Assembly: GCF_003001815.1 (NCBI RefSeq)
Contig: NZ_PVMZ01000011.1
Span: 124,001-188,000, forward strand
Source: Actinoplanes italicus
Lineage (GTDB): Bacteria; Actinomycetota; Actinomycetes; Mycobacteriales; Micromonosporaceae
Reading direction: 5' to 3'
DNA length: 64,000 nt
The stretch's first letter is position 1, and the number at the start of each line of letters is the position of its first letter. The position numbers were made by a program, and so were the translations under genes. This document shows, piece after piece, positions 25,680 through 33,950 of the stretch. The notes beneath the pieces are model-generated. The model searched no databases. It worked only from the letters and a program-made list of their open reading frames with translations, and was not told the DNA's origin.

Positions 25680-26657
25680 GTGTTCACCACCGCCACCACC
25701 ACGTCGCAGAAGATCCTGCAGATGTTCGCGGCGATCCTTCTGTTCGTCGCCGTCATCGGCCTGATCCTTTACATCGCGAGCCGGTTCACCGGTAAACGCG
25801 ATCGCGCCATCGCCGCGCTCTACCTGGCCCCGACCGTGCTGATGCTCAGCGTCGGGTTGCTCTATCCCGGACTGCGGACCATCTACCAGTCGTTCTTCGA
25901 CGCCTCACTGAAGAACTTCATCGGGTTCGACAACTACACGGCGATCCTCACCGACGCCGAACAGCTGACGGTCCTGCGCAACACCGCGTTCTGGGTACTG
26001 GTGACCCCGTTCCTGGCCACCGCCATCGGACTGATCTACGCGATCCTGGTCGACAAGGCCCGGATGGAGTCGTTCGCCAAGGCGCTGATCTTCCTGCCCA
26101 TGTCGATCTCGTTCGTCGCGGCCGGCGTGATCTGGAAGTTCATGTACGAGTACCGGCCCGACCAGGGGTCGATCAAGCAGATCGGCCTGATCAACCAGAT
26201 CATCGTCTGGCTCGGCGGGAAACCGATCCAGCTGCTCATCGAGTCGCCGCTGAACACGTTCCTGCTGATCGCGGTGATGGTCTGGATCCAGGCCGGCTTC
26301 GCGATGACCGTGCTGTCGGCGGCCATCAAGGCGATCCCGGACGACATCATCGAGGCGGCGCGTCTCGACGGCGTCGGCCCGCTCGGCATGTTCCGGTTCG
26401 TGACCCTGCCGGCGATCCGCCCGGCGGTCGTGGTGGTGCTGACGACCATCGCGATCGGCACCCTCAAGGTCTTCGACATCGTCCAGACCATGACCGGTGG
26501 CCGGTTCGACACCAGCGTCATCGCGAACGAGTTCTACAGCCAGACCTTCCGCAGCGACAACCGCGGCTTCGGCGCGGCACTCGCGGTGGTCCTGTTCATC
26601 CTCGTCATCCCGATCGTCGCGTACAACATCCGCCAGCTTCGCCGATCGGAGGCGTGA
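25680..26657 (+). CDS. glucoside ABC transporter permease (AglF-like)
   Basis: Membrane subunit of 325 residues with about seven transmembrane helices, the first at residues 15-35 (FAAILLFVAVIGLILYIAS). The EAA motif that docks the ATPase is EAARLDGVGPLGMFRFVTLP. Start GTG 25680 follows GAGGAGGA. Its stop overlaps the next start by one base (TGATG). It forms the channel with the next gene. Confidence 0.88.
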   Translation: MFTTATTTSQKILQMFAAILLFVAVIGLILYIASRFTGKRDRAIAALYLAPTVLMLSVGLLYPGLRTIYQSFFDASLKNFIGFDNYTAILTDAEQLTVLRNTAFWVLVTPFLATAIGLIYAILVDKARMESFAKALIFLPMSISFVAAGVIWKFMYEYRPDQGSIKQIGLINQIIVWLGGKPIQLLIESPLNTFLLIAVMVWIQAGFAMTVLSAAIKAIPDDIIEAARLDGVGPLGMFRFVTLPAIRPAVVVVLTTIAIGTLKVFDIVQTMTGGRFDTSVIANEFYSQTFRSDNRGFGAALAVVLFILVIPIVAYNIRQLRRSEA

Positions 26658-27577
26658 TGACCACGGCAGCACCTCTCACCACCACGCCGGTGTCGAAGAC
26701 CGAGGGCAAGAAGCTGTCCGCCGCGGCGACGGCCAAGAAGAAGCTCACCTCACCGTGGGCGTCGCTGGCCGCGGTCGTCATCGCGGTGCTCTGGACGATC
26801 CCGACGTTCGGTCTGCTGATCTCGTCGTTCCGCCCGGAGGACGCGATCAAGCGCACCGGCTGGTGGACGTTCTTCACCAACCCGCTGGTGACGTTCCAGA
26901 ACTACGAGGCGGTCCTCGACCCGAACGAGGCGGGCGCCAACCTGCCGGCGTCGTTCCTGAACTCGCTGGTCATGACGATCCCGTCGGTGCTCATCCCGCT
27001 GTGCCTGGCGTCGCTCGCGGCGTACGCGTTCGCGTGGATGAACTTCCCGGGAAAGAACGTTCTGTTCATCGCGATCTTCGCGTTGCAGATCGTCCCGCTG
27101 CAGGTCACCCTCCTGCCGCTGCTTCAGCTGTTCGTCTCGTGGGACATCGACGGCACGTTCTGGACGGTGTGGTTGTCACACTCGACGTTCGCGCTGCCAC
27201 TGGCGATCTATCTGTTGCACAACTTCATCAAGGAAGTCCCGTCCAGCCTCATCGAGGCCGCCCGGATCGACGGTGCGGGTCACGTGTCGATCTTCTTCCG
27301 GGTGCTGCTGCCGCTGCTCACCCCGGCACTGGCGGCGTTCGGCATCTTCCAGTTCCTGTGGGTGTGGAACGACCTGCTGGTCTCGCTGACGTTCGCCGGC
27401 TCTCCCGCGATCTCGCCGCTGACCGTGCAGTTGTCCAACCTCAGCGGCACGCGGGGCACCGCCTGGTACCTGCTGTCCGCCGGCGCGTTCATCTCGATCC
27501 TCGTGCCGGTCACGGTGTTCCTCCTGCTCCAGCGCTACTTCGTCCGCGGCCTGCTCGCGGGCAGCGTCAAGGGCTGA
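26657..27577 (+). CDS. glucoside ABC transporter permease (AglG-like)
   Basis: Second membrane subunit, 306 residues, six or so helices, EAA motif EAARIDGAGHVSIFFRVLLP. The ATG at 26657 is chosen over GTG 26654 because the GGAGG site is then better spaced. No ATPase gene follows; a terminator ends the operon. As in streptomycete sugar importers, a shared ATPase (MsiK type) encoded elsewhere is expected to energise it. Confidence 0.88.
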   Translation: MTTAAPLTTTPVSKTEGKKLSAAATAKKKLTSPWASLAAVVIAVLWTIPTFGLLISSFRPEDAIKRTGWWTFFTNPLVTFQNYEAVLDPNEAGANLPASFLNSLVMTIPSVLIPLCLASLAAYAFAWMNFPGKNVLFIAIFALQIVPLQVTLLPLLQLFVSWDIDGTFWTVWLSHSTFALPLAIYLLHNFIKEVPSSLIEAARIDGAGHVSIFFRVLLPLLTPALAAFGIFQFLWVWNDLLVSLTFAGSPAISPLTVQLSNLSGTRGTAWYLLSAGAFISILVPVTVFLLLQRYFVRGLLAGSVKG

Positions 27578-27588
27578 CCTGCTCCATC

Positions 27589-27622
27589 AAAGGCCGCACC
27601 CTCCGCGGAGGGTGCGGCCTTT
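27589..27622. terminator. bidirectional terminator between the transporter operon and the MFS gene
   Basis: Perfect palindromic stem AAAGGCCGCACCCTCC / GGAGGGTGCGGCCTTT, 34 nt in all, between two convergent gene ends. Confidence 0.85.
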
Positions 27623-27658
27623 GCCGCGTCTAAGGGCGGCATTCCTCGACAAAGATCC

Positions 27659-29695
27659 TCATCCGGTACGTCCGGAGCGGTCCCGTCCGGAGCGGTCCCG
27701 CCCGGCGTCATCCCGCCCGGCGTCATCCCGTCCGGCGTCGTCCCGTCCGGCGTCGTCCCGTCCGGCGTCGTCCCGTCCGGCGTCATCCCGTCCGGAGCCG
27801 TCATGACCGGGCGATCGCAGTGATCGGAAGGCGATCAGCCAGCTCGCCGCCAGCAGGATTACCGGAAGCAGGTAGACCGCGCCGACCGCCGCCGCCAGCT
27901 CAGGGCGGAGAGCCTCCCGCGTGGCGATGTCGAGGCCCAGCATTCCGGCCACACCCCCGCCCTCCTCCGGCAGCCGCAGGGTGACCAGCACGCTCACCGT
28001 GACCGCGACGACGGCACCCGCGACCGCATTGGACAGCTGGGTAGCCAGGCCGAGCAGCGTCGTGCCGCGCGGTGTCTCGGCGTGGTCGAGGTCCCGCAGC
28101 GCGACCGTCATCGTCGGCATCAGCGTCGCCCCCGAGCCGGCGCTGAGCAGCACACTCGCCGCGGCGATCCACGGATACCCGGCGTCGGTGACCGTGGCTG
28201 CCAGCAGCGCCGCACCACCGACCGTGCCGAGAGCGGTACCGGTGAGCACGATCCGCCGCGCCGGGATCCGGTCGACGAGCCGGGTAGCCACCTGGGCAAC
28301 GATCCCGACCACGATCGCCGACGGGAGCCCGAGCAGCCCGACGAAGCTCGCCGGATCACCCCGCACCCCTTGCACGAACAACGGCAGCACCGACATCGAC
28401 CCGAAGTAGGCCGCAGCGAAGCACACCAGCACCCCGGCACCCGCACGAACCTGCCGGTGCCGCAGCAGTCGCAGGTCCACGAGCGGGTCGGCCACTCGCC
28501 GGGCACGCCACACGAATCCGGCGAGCATCCCCAGCCCGACGGCGAGCACCCCGAGAGCACCGGCATACGCCACCGCTCCCGATTGCACCGCCCCAGAATG
28601 CACCGCCCCTGAATGCACCGCGCCCGAGTCCGCCGGCCTGTCCATTGCCGTCGCACCGAGCACCACCAGGACCGCCCCACCGGACAACAGCACCAGCCCC
28701 GCCCAGTCCATCCCCCGACGCCCGTGCGGGTCGTCCCGGGAACGCGGGTCGTCCCGGGAACGCGGGTCGTTCGGCAGGAGGCGGGCGCAGAGCAGGACGG
28801 CCACGACGCCGATCGGAATGTTGATCAGGAAGATCCAGCGCCAGGACGCGGTGTCGATCAGCCAGCCGGCCAGCAGCGGGCCGATGACCGGGCCGATGAT
28901 GAGCGGCAGGACCAGCAGGCTCATCAGGCGGCCGCGCGCGTTCCGGGGTGCGGCACGCAGCCCGATCGCCTGTCCCACCGGGTTGAGCAGGCCACCGCCC
29001 AGACCCTGCAGCACGCGGAAGACGGCCAGCGACGTGACGTCCCAGGCCAGTCCTGCCAGGGCGGAGAAGACGGTGAACACGGCCAGCGCGGTCAGATAGA
29101 CGCGCCGGGCTCCGTACCGCTCCGACAGCCGCGCCGCCAGTGGGATCACGGCGACCAGCCCGAGCAGATACCCGGCCGTCGCCCACTGCGCGCCCGCGAG
29201 GGTGGCGTCCAGGCCGGAGACGATCGCCGGGACGGCCACCGTCGTCACGGTCGTGTCGATCACGACCATGAGGCCACCCACCGCGAGCGCCAGTCCGATC
29301 GCGCGGACCCGTGGTTCCAGCGGCACCCGGTCACGGTTCCCCTTCGCCGGTGTCAGCCCTGGATCTGCGGCGCCAGGCTCCGCGAACCTCGGGCCGGTCA
29401 GATCCGAATCGCCGCGATCCGGGCCAGCCAGATCCGGGCCAGCCAGATCCGGGCCAGCCAGATCCGGGCCAGCCAGATCCGGGCCAACCAGATCCGGGCC
29501 AACCAGATCCGAATCGCCCCGATCCGGGCCAGTCACATCCGGGCCAGCCAGATCCGGGCCAACCAGATCCGAATCGCCCCGATCCGGGCCAGTCACATCC
29601 GGGCCAGCCAGATCCGAATCGCCCCGATCCGGGCCAGTAACATCCGGGCCAGTCAGATCCGGGCCGGTAGCCGTATGCCGTGGAGGGCGGGTCAT
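27659..29695 (-). CDS. DHA2/EmrB-QacA type MFS drug transporter with repeat-expanded termini
   Basis: Proton-driven multidrug exporter, 678 residues, with about 14 transmembrane helices from residue 110 (AIGLALAVGGLMVVIDTTVTT). The DHA2 motif LAARLSERYGARRVYLTALA and motif C-like GLGGGLLNPVGQAIG are present. The N-terminal hundred residues are DLAGP-type pentapeptides and the tail is GRDDA pentapeptides; two cytoplasmic or outer loops also carry short repeats (DPRSRD, SGAVH). Homologues begin near the first helix. The ATG overlaps the stop of the FMN reductase gene (ATGA), so the two are co-translated under MerR control. Confidence 0.85.
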   Translation of the reverse strand: MTRPPRHTATGPDLTGPDVTGPDRGDSDLAGPDVTGPDRGDSDLVGPDLAGPDVTGPDRGDSDLVGPDLVGPDLAGPDLAGPDLAGPDLAGPDRGDSDLTGPRFAEPGAADPGLTPAKGNRDRVPLEPRVRAIGLALAVGGLMVVIDTTVTTVAVPAIVSGLDATLAGAQWATAGYLLGLVAVIPLAARLSERYGARRVYLTALAVFTVFSALAGLAWDVTSLAVFRVLQGLGGGLLNPVGQAIGLRAAPRNARGRLMSLLVLPLIIGPVIGPLLAGWLIDTASWRWIFLINIPIGVVAVLLCARLLPNDPRSRDDPRSRDDPHGRRGMDWAGLVLLSGGAVLVVLGATAMDRPADSGAVHSGAVHSGAVQSGAVAYAGALGVLAVGLGMLAGFVWRARRVADPLVDLRLLRHRQVRAGAGVLVCFAAAYFGSMSVLPLFVQGVRGDPASFVGLLGLPSAIVVGIVAQVATRLVDRIPARRIVLTGTALGTVGGAALLAATVTDAGYPWIAAASVLLSAGSGATLMPTMTVALRDLDHAETPRGTTLLGLATQLSNAVAGAVVAVTVSVLVTLRLPEEGGGVAGMLGLDIATREALRPELAAAVGAVYLLPVILLAASWLIAFRSLRSPGHDGSGRDDAGRDDAGRDDAGRDDAGRDDAGRDDAGRDRSGRDRSGRTG
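27670..27804. repeat. 15-bp tandem repeat, nine copies, in the 3' end of the MFS gene
   Basis: Nine exact-length units of gtccggcgtcgtccc type encode the charged GRDDA/GRDRS tail. The array stops about 10 bp before the stop codon. Confidence 0.95.
29401..29670. repeat. 15-bp tandem repeat, eighteen copies, in the 5' end of the MFS gene
   Basis: Eighteen unbroken 15-bp units (gatccgggccagcca and variants) encode DLAGP/DLVGP/DVTGP pentapeptides before the first membrane helix. Variants are arranged in higher-order blocks (gatccgaatcgcccc recurring), suggesting repeated block duplication. Confidence 0.95.
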
Positions 29696-30522
29696 CGGGC
29701 GTAGGGGCGCTCGTGCCGGGCCGTCCGGAGCATGCTCGCCCACCAGGTCAGCTCGTGCAACGCCGCGTCGAAGGCCTCGGCGATGTCGGCCGGCGGGGTG
29801 TAGCCGGCAGGGCTCAGATCGGTCCACGGGCGGGACAGGCCGACGACCCGGCGGGTGGTGACGACATGCAGTTCGGCCAGGACGCCGCGGAGGTGCTCGG
29901 TGGCGAGCAGGCCGCCCTGCACGCCGTAGGACAGGACCGTCGCGGGCTTGAACATCCACTCCCGGTAGTGCCAGTCGATCAGGCGCTTGAGGCCCGCCGG
30001 GTAGCTGTGGTTGTACTCGGGCGTGACGAACACGAAGGCGTCCGCGGCGTCGATGCGGGCCGAGACCGCTGTGCCGGCACTGGCGCCCGGGCGCAGCAGA
30101 CCGTCGTCGGGCAGGTCGGTTTCAGCACAGTCGATGAGGTCCACCTCGGCTTGGGAGGCATCGGCGCGGGCAGAGCCAGCGCTGCGAGAGCCGGCGCTGC
30201 GAGAGCCGGTATTGGACGCCCCGGTATTGGACGACCCGGTATTGGACGAGCCGGCATGGGACGAGCCGGCATGGGACGAGCCGGCATGGGACGAGCCGGT
30301 ATGGGACGAGCCGGTATGGGACGAGCCGGTATCAGACGAGTCGGCGCGAGGAGAGTCGGCACCTGCTGGAGCGGCGCGGAAGGCGGCCCATTCGGCGATG
30401 GCTCGGCCCATCCGCTGGTCGCGGACGCTGGCGGCGATCACCGCGATCCGCAGCGGGTCGCCGGGCGCGCCCTCGCCTGTTCCGGGGACGGCGGGCAGGG
30501 CGGCGTACGTGGTATCAGTCAT
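29692..30522 (-). CDS. NADPH-dependent FMN reductase family protein with pentapeptide insertion
   Basis: Flavodoxin-like oxidoreductase of 276 residues that reduces FMN, quinones or similar with NAD(P)H. Motifs: IAVIAASVRDQRMGRAIAEW (phosphate loop), VFVTPEYNHSYPAGLKRLIDW (flavin loop) and YGVQGG. Between the first helix and the second strand (about residues 55-115) lies an array of GSSHT/GSSHA/GSSNT pentapeptides, in a place where relatives have a few residues. The fold can tolerate it as a surface loop. It is divergent from a MerR regulator with a palindromic operator between them, and coupled by ATGA to the MFS gene. Confidence 0.85.
   Translation of the reverse strand: MTDTTYAALPAVPGTGEGAPGDPLRIAVIAASVRDQRMGRAIAEWAAFRAAPAGADSPRADSSDTGSSHTGSSHTGSSHAGSSHAGSSHAGSSNTGSSNTGASNTGSRSAGSRSAGSARADASQAEVDLIDCAETDLPDDGLLRPGASAGTAVSARIDAADAFVFVTPEYNHSYPAGLKRLIDWHYREWMFKPATVLSYGVQGGLLATEHLRGVLAELHVVTTRRVVGLSRPWTDLSPAGYTPPADIAEAFDAALHELTWWASMLRTARHERPYAR
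30173..30352. repeat. 15-bp tandem repeat, twelve copies, inside the FMN reductase gene
   Basis: Twelve in-frame 15-bp units (gagccggcatgggac and variants) encode Ser-rich pentapeptides in the middle of a conserved enzyme fold. Confidence 0.95.
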
Positions 30523-30539
30523 GCGCCCCAGACTCGGCG

Positions 30540-30560
30540 TTCAACATATGTTGAAGTCAA
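30540..30560 (-). promoter_or_regulatory. MerR-type operator and -35 element of the FMN reductase promoter
   Basis: Perfect 16-bp palindrome TTCAACATATGTTGAA (30540-30555) lies directly after a minus-strand TTGACT (30560-30555), so the palindrome falls between -35 and a -10 about 19 bp away (GAGTCT). This long-spacer layout is characteristic of MerR-activated promoters. Confidence 0.75.
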
Positions 30561-30585
30561 GCACGGCCCGGAGCACGATGGGGTC

Positions 30586-30954
30586 ATGACCGTAGAGGCT
30601 CCTGCCACTTACACCCTGACCGTCGGCGAGGTTGCCGCCGCGAGCGGCGTCGCCACCTCGGCGGTGCGGTTCTATGAGCGGCACGGTGTCGTTCACGCCG
30701 AGCGCACCTCCGGTGACCAGCGCCGCTTCGACGACAGCGCGGCCTGCCGGATCCGGGTCGCCAAGGTCGCGCAACGGGTCGGGCTGACCGTACGGGAGAT
30801 CGCCGACATCTTCGACGAGTTGCCACGCGATCCGCAGCCGCAGGACTGGGGCCGGGTCGCCGAAACCCTGATCCGGGAGGCGGAGGAGCGGACCGCGGCC
30901 CTGCGCGCCCACCTCGACGCGATGCGATCAGGTTCTCGTCTCTGCGAGCTGTGA
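30586..30954 (+). CDS. MerR-family transcriptional regulator
   Basis: 122-residue DNA-bending regulator. Residues about 9-75 form the MerR winged helix (LTVGEVAAASGVATSAVRFYERHGVV), followed by a dimerisation coiled coil (EAEERTAALRAHLDAM). The tail has one cysteine (SRLCEL) and no SoxR-type cysteine cluster. It most likely activates the divergent FMN reductase-MFS operon from the palindrome 30 bp upstream; the inducer may be a redox-active or toxic compound. Confidence 0.88.
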   Translation: MTVEAPATYTLTVGEVAAASGVATSAVRFYERHGVVHAERTSGDQRRFDDSAACRIRVAKVAQRVGLTVREIADIFDELPRDPQPQDWGRVAETLIREAEERTAALRAHLDAMRSGSRLCEL

Positions 30955-30960
30955 GCGCCC

Positions 30961-31018
30961 GCACGACGAACGCCCGGGCAGCGCGACCCGCACGACGAAC
31001 GCCCGGGCAGAACGCCCG
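30961..31018. repeat. 29-bp direct repeat downstream of the MerR gene
   Basis: Two copies of a 29-bp unit starting gcacgacgaacgcccggg, with degenerate pieces continuing to about 31080 (gcacggggaacgcccggg). Noncoding; period not a multiple of 3. Confidence 0.8.
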
Positions 31019-31130
31019 GCCGGTGCAGGCACCGCACGGGGAACGCCCGGGTACTGAAGACTTGCACGGGGAACGGCCGGACGGACAAGGACGAGAGGGG
31101 AACGCGTAGCCGTACCGCAGAAAAGAGCCG

Positions 31131-31164
31131 GCCCCGGGAAGACCCGGAGCCGGCGGCATTGCGG
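31131..31164 (-). terminator. intrinsic terminator of the metzincin-like gene
   Basis: On the minus strand a 12-bp stem with one mismatch (GCCGGC and CCGGG blocks) is followed by TTTT, ten bases past the stop of the protease gene. Confidence 0.75.
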
Positions 31165-31173
31165 TGATGGGGT

Positions 31174-33081
31174 TTAAGGCTGGCTACGCGGGCTGTCCGG
31201 AGCCAGGGTGTCGATGAACTCGTGCGGCTCGTGGACCTTGCTGCTGCTGCGGGCCGCGTCGGCCTCGGCCTTGAGAGTGGCCGCCACGCCTGCCTTGTCG
31301 ACGCCGGGGATGGCGGCGACGGTGCCGTACGCCTTCTCGGAGAGGGCGTACGCGGCGCGGTAGTCATGGGCCGCGAACGCCTTCGACGCGCCGCCGAGCA
31401 GCTTGTCGGCGACCTTCAGCTGGAGCTTGCCCTTGCCGGCCGGGACCGTGGCGGCGAGGCGGTTCGCGGCCTCCCAGTAGGCGGCGGTGAGGAACCGGTC
31501 GCTGTTGTCGCGGTCGAACTGGCTGAAGTCCCAGTTGACGTCGATGTAGCTCATCATCGAGTTGTTCTCGTCGCCGGCGTTGACGAAGTAGAACTCGTTG
31601 CCCGGACCGTAGTCGACACCCGTGGCGCTGTCGTAGCCGTCGTGCGGGTGACTCATGCCCAGGTGGTGGCCGACCTCGTGGATCTGCGTGGTGGTCAGGC
31701 CGTACCCGGCTTCCACGATTTCCGGGGAGATGAACGAGAACACGTAGCTCTGGGTGCCGTCGACCCAGTTGTCGTCGGCGTAACCGAGACCGGGCGTCGG
31801 GATGCCCTCGTCGACCGCGTAGTTGAACAGCGGGATCTCGTAGTCGACCTTGCCCTGGTCGTCGAGGGCCCGATCCAGGTTCTCCCGGTTGTAGACGAAC
31901 AGGTTGGCGGCGGCCGGGAAGTCGGTCTCCGGGTAGCACGGCTCGCCGGTGACGACCTGACCGAGGTAGCACTGCTCGGCCTTCGCGTCGTAGGGCAGAT
32001 CCTGCGTGTCGTACGAGAACCGGTTGCGCCAGCGCAGTTCGGAGAGCTCAGCCTTCAGCAGCTGAGGCGTCGTGTACTGCTCGGACGCGTTGACACCGGC
32101 CCAGCCCTCGTAGGTGTTGTCGTCGATGTTGAGGGTGCGCGGCGGCTCCGGCGTGGGTAGCTCGACCGGGTACAGCGGCGACGAGGTGAAGAGCAGGTTC
32201 AGCGCCACGTAGCGGGTGATCTTGCCGAGGTCGCCGGCGAGGGCCGACGGGGCACGGTAGCCGCCCGCGGCGTACTCCCAGGTCGGCGGCATCCGGTAGT
32301 CCTCGACGCCGTCGCCGTCGAGGTCACGGTTGTCGACGTCGTAGTTGCTGGTCCAGGACTCCGGACCGGCCGACAGGTCGTGGAACCAGAGCCGGCGGGT
32401 GCTGCCGAGCCCGGTCTCCTCGTCGTTCGCGGTCGTGCCGCCCCACGCGATGATCTTCCGGCTGGCCCGCTGGACACCGAAGTCGTAGCCGGTGTCCGGG
32501 TCCGGCTCACCGGTCTTGGTGTAGACGTGGTGCTTGAAGTCCGACCGGCCGTACCAGTTGATGAAGAAGACGGTGTTGCGGCGCGTGTCCACACCGGACG
32601 GCGCGTTGTAGGCCAGCCACTTCTCCACGCTCGGCGCGTCGATCTCGTGGTTGCCGGCCACGTCCAGGATGTTGTTCTCCTGGTCGTTGTAGGCCTGCTG
32701 GAACGTCGTGAGCGCGGCCGGCTTGGCGAGTTTGCCGAGCTGCTTGAAGAATTTGTCCTCATAGCGCTTGTCGGCGTACGTGAGCTTGTAGTCGTACTTG
32801 TAGGTGATGCCGAGCTTCTCGGTCACGCCGTACCAGAGACGGGACCGGACCACCGGTTCGTACCCGCCCGCCAGCTCGCCCAGGAAGGCGCTCTTGGCGA
32901 CCTGGTTCGGCTCGTAGCCGACGAACACCACGTTGACCGGCACCTTCTCGACGAGCCGCGGCTGTCCGCCCGGCTTGAGATAGCCGTACGACGGCGCGCC
33001 CGCGGCTGCGCCGGCGGGTCCCACCGACGCGCCGACGAGTACCGCGACGAGTCCCACGGTGAAAGATCTTCTCCAACCCAT
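31174..33081 (-). CDS. secreted metzincin-like zinc metalloprotease, family not recognised
   Basis: Exported protein of 635 residues with signal peptide (FTVGLVAVLVGASVGPAGAAA). The zinc motif HEVGHHLGMSH (His468, Glu469, His472, His478) is the full metzincin HExxHxxGxxH. About 50 residues later NNSMMSYID looks like the Met-turn. The N-terminal 440 residues (VPVNVVFVGYEPNQVAKSAFL onward) match no family I can name. The region DVDNRDLDGDGVEDYRM resembles a calcium-binding loop. The last 110 residues look helical (KGKLQLKVADKLLGGASKAF). Single gene, divergent from the ABC exporter with 70 bp between starts. Proteolytic activity is inferred only from the motif. Confidence 0.75.
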   Translation of the reverse strand: MGWRRSFTVGLVAVLVGASVGPAGAAAGAPSYGYLKPGGQPRLVEKVPVNVVFVGYEPNQVAKSAFLGELAGGYEPVVRSRLWYGVTEKLGITYKYDYKLTYADKRYEDKFFKQLGKLAKPAALTTFQQAYNDQENNILDVAGNHEIDAPSVEKWLAYNAPSGVDTRRNTVFFINWYGRSDFKHHVYTKTGEPDPDTGYDFGVQRASRKIIAWGGTTANDEETGLGSTRRLWFHDLSAGPESWTSNYDVDNRDLDGDGVEDYRMPPTWEYAAGGYRAPSALAGDLGKITRYVALNLLFTSSPLYPVELPTPEPPRTLNIDDNTYEGWAGVNASEQYTTPQLLKAELSELRWRNRFSYDTQDLPYDAKAEQCYLGQVVTGEPCYPETDFPAAANLFVYNRENLDRALDDQGKVDYEIPLFNYAVDEGIPTPGLGYADDNWVDGTQSYVFSFISPEIVEAGYGLTTTQIHEVGHHLGMSHPHDGYDSATGVDYGPGNEFYFVNAGDENNSMMSYIDVNWDFSQFDRDNSDRFLTAAYWEAANRLAATVPAGKGKLQLKVADKLLGGASKAFAAHDYRAAYALSEKAYGTVAAIPGVDKAGVAATLKAEADAARSSSKVHEPHEFIDTLAPDSPRSQP

Positions 33082-33151
33082 GTGGACACGCTGCCATCAA
33101 CATAAGCCGATGGGAACCCCTGCTGGTCGACCATTGATTATCCTGACCGCC

Positions 33152-33910
33152 ATGCCAGCGCCAGCATTGGAAATACGGGGACTTCGCAAGACTTTCGGAA
33201 CGTTCCGGGCGGTGGACGGGATAGACCTGACGGTCCGCGCCGGCACCTTCCACGGGATCGTCGGACCGAACGGCGCAGGCAAGTCGACCACCATCGGCAT
33301 GGCCGTCGGGCTCGTGGTCCCGGACGCTGGTGAGATCACCATCCTCGGCCACGACGCCGTCCGCGACCGGGCGGGCGCCCGCGCCGTGACCGGAGTTCTT
33401 CCCGACGGGCTCGACCTGCCGGAACGCCTCACCGGCGCGGAACTGCTGCGTTACAGCGCCGGCCTGCGTGGCCTGTCCCGGGCCGCGGCCGCCGAACGCG
33501 TCACCGAACTCATCGAGGTGCTCGGCCTGACCAAGGCGGCCGCCACCCCGCTCGCCGACTGCTCCACCGGCAACCGCAAGAAGGTCGGCCTCGCCCAGGC
33601 GCTGCTGCACGCGCCGCGACTTCTGGTGCTCGACGAGCCGTTCGAGGCGGTCGATCCGGTGTCGGCGGCGAGCATCCGGCGGGTGCTGCGCCGATTCGTC
33701 GACAGTGGAGGCACCGTCGTGCTGTCCACCCACTCGATGATGCTGGTCGAGCAGTCCTGCGACGACGTCACGGTCATCCATCAGGGCAGGGTCGTGGCCG
33801 CCGGCACGGTCGCCGAGGTCGCCGGCGGCATCCCGCTCGAAGACCGGTTCGTCGAGCTCGTCGGCGCCGAGACGAGCGGCACCGACGGACTGGCATGGCT
33901 CGTCAGATGA
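33152..33910 (+). CDS. ABC transporter ATP-binding protein
   Basis: 252-residue ATPase of a DrrA/CcmA-like exporter. Walker A GPNGAGKSTT, Walker B LLVLDEPFEAVD and H-loop STHSM are intact. The signature motif is degenerate: CSTGNRKKVGLAQAL in place of LSGGQ, as in some ABC-2 exporters. Its stop overlaps the next start (ATGA), so it pairs with the membrane protein that follows. Confidence 0.88.
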   Translation: MPAPALEIRGLRKTFGTFRAVDGIDLTVRAGTFHGIVGPNGAGKSTTIGMAVGLVVPDAGEITILGHDAVRDRAGARAVTGVLPDGLDLPERLTGAELLRYSAGLRGLSRAAAAERVTELIEVLGLTKAAATPLADCSTGNRKKVGLAQALLHAPRLLVLDEPFEAVDPVSAASIRRVLRRFVDSGGTVVLSTHSMMLVEQSCDDVTVIHQGRVVAAGTVAEVAGGIPLEDRFVELVGAETSGTDGLAWLVR

Positions 33911-33950
33911 GCACGGCTCGTCAGATGAGCACGGCTGGTCGAATGAGCAC
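33897..33950. repeat. 18-bp tandem repeat that triples the permease start codon
   Basis: Three 18-bp units (ggctcgtcagatgagcac) begin inside the ATPase gene and each carries an in-frame ATGAGCAC, giving starts at 33907, 33925 and 33943. Confidence 0.9.
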
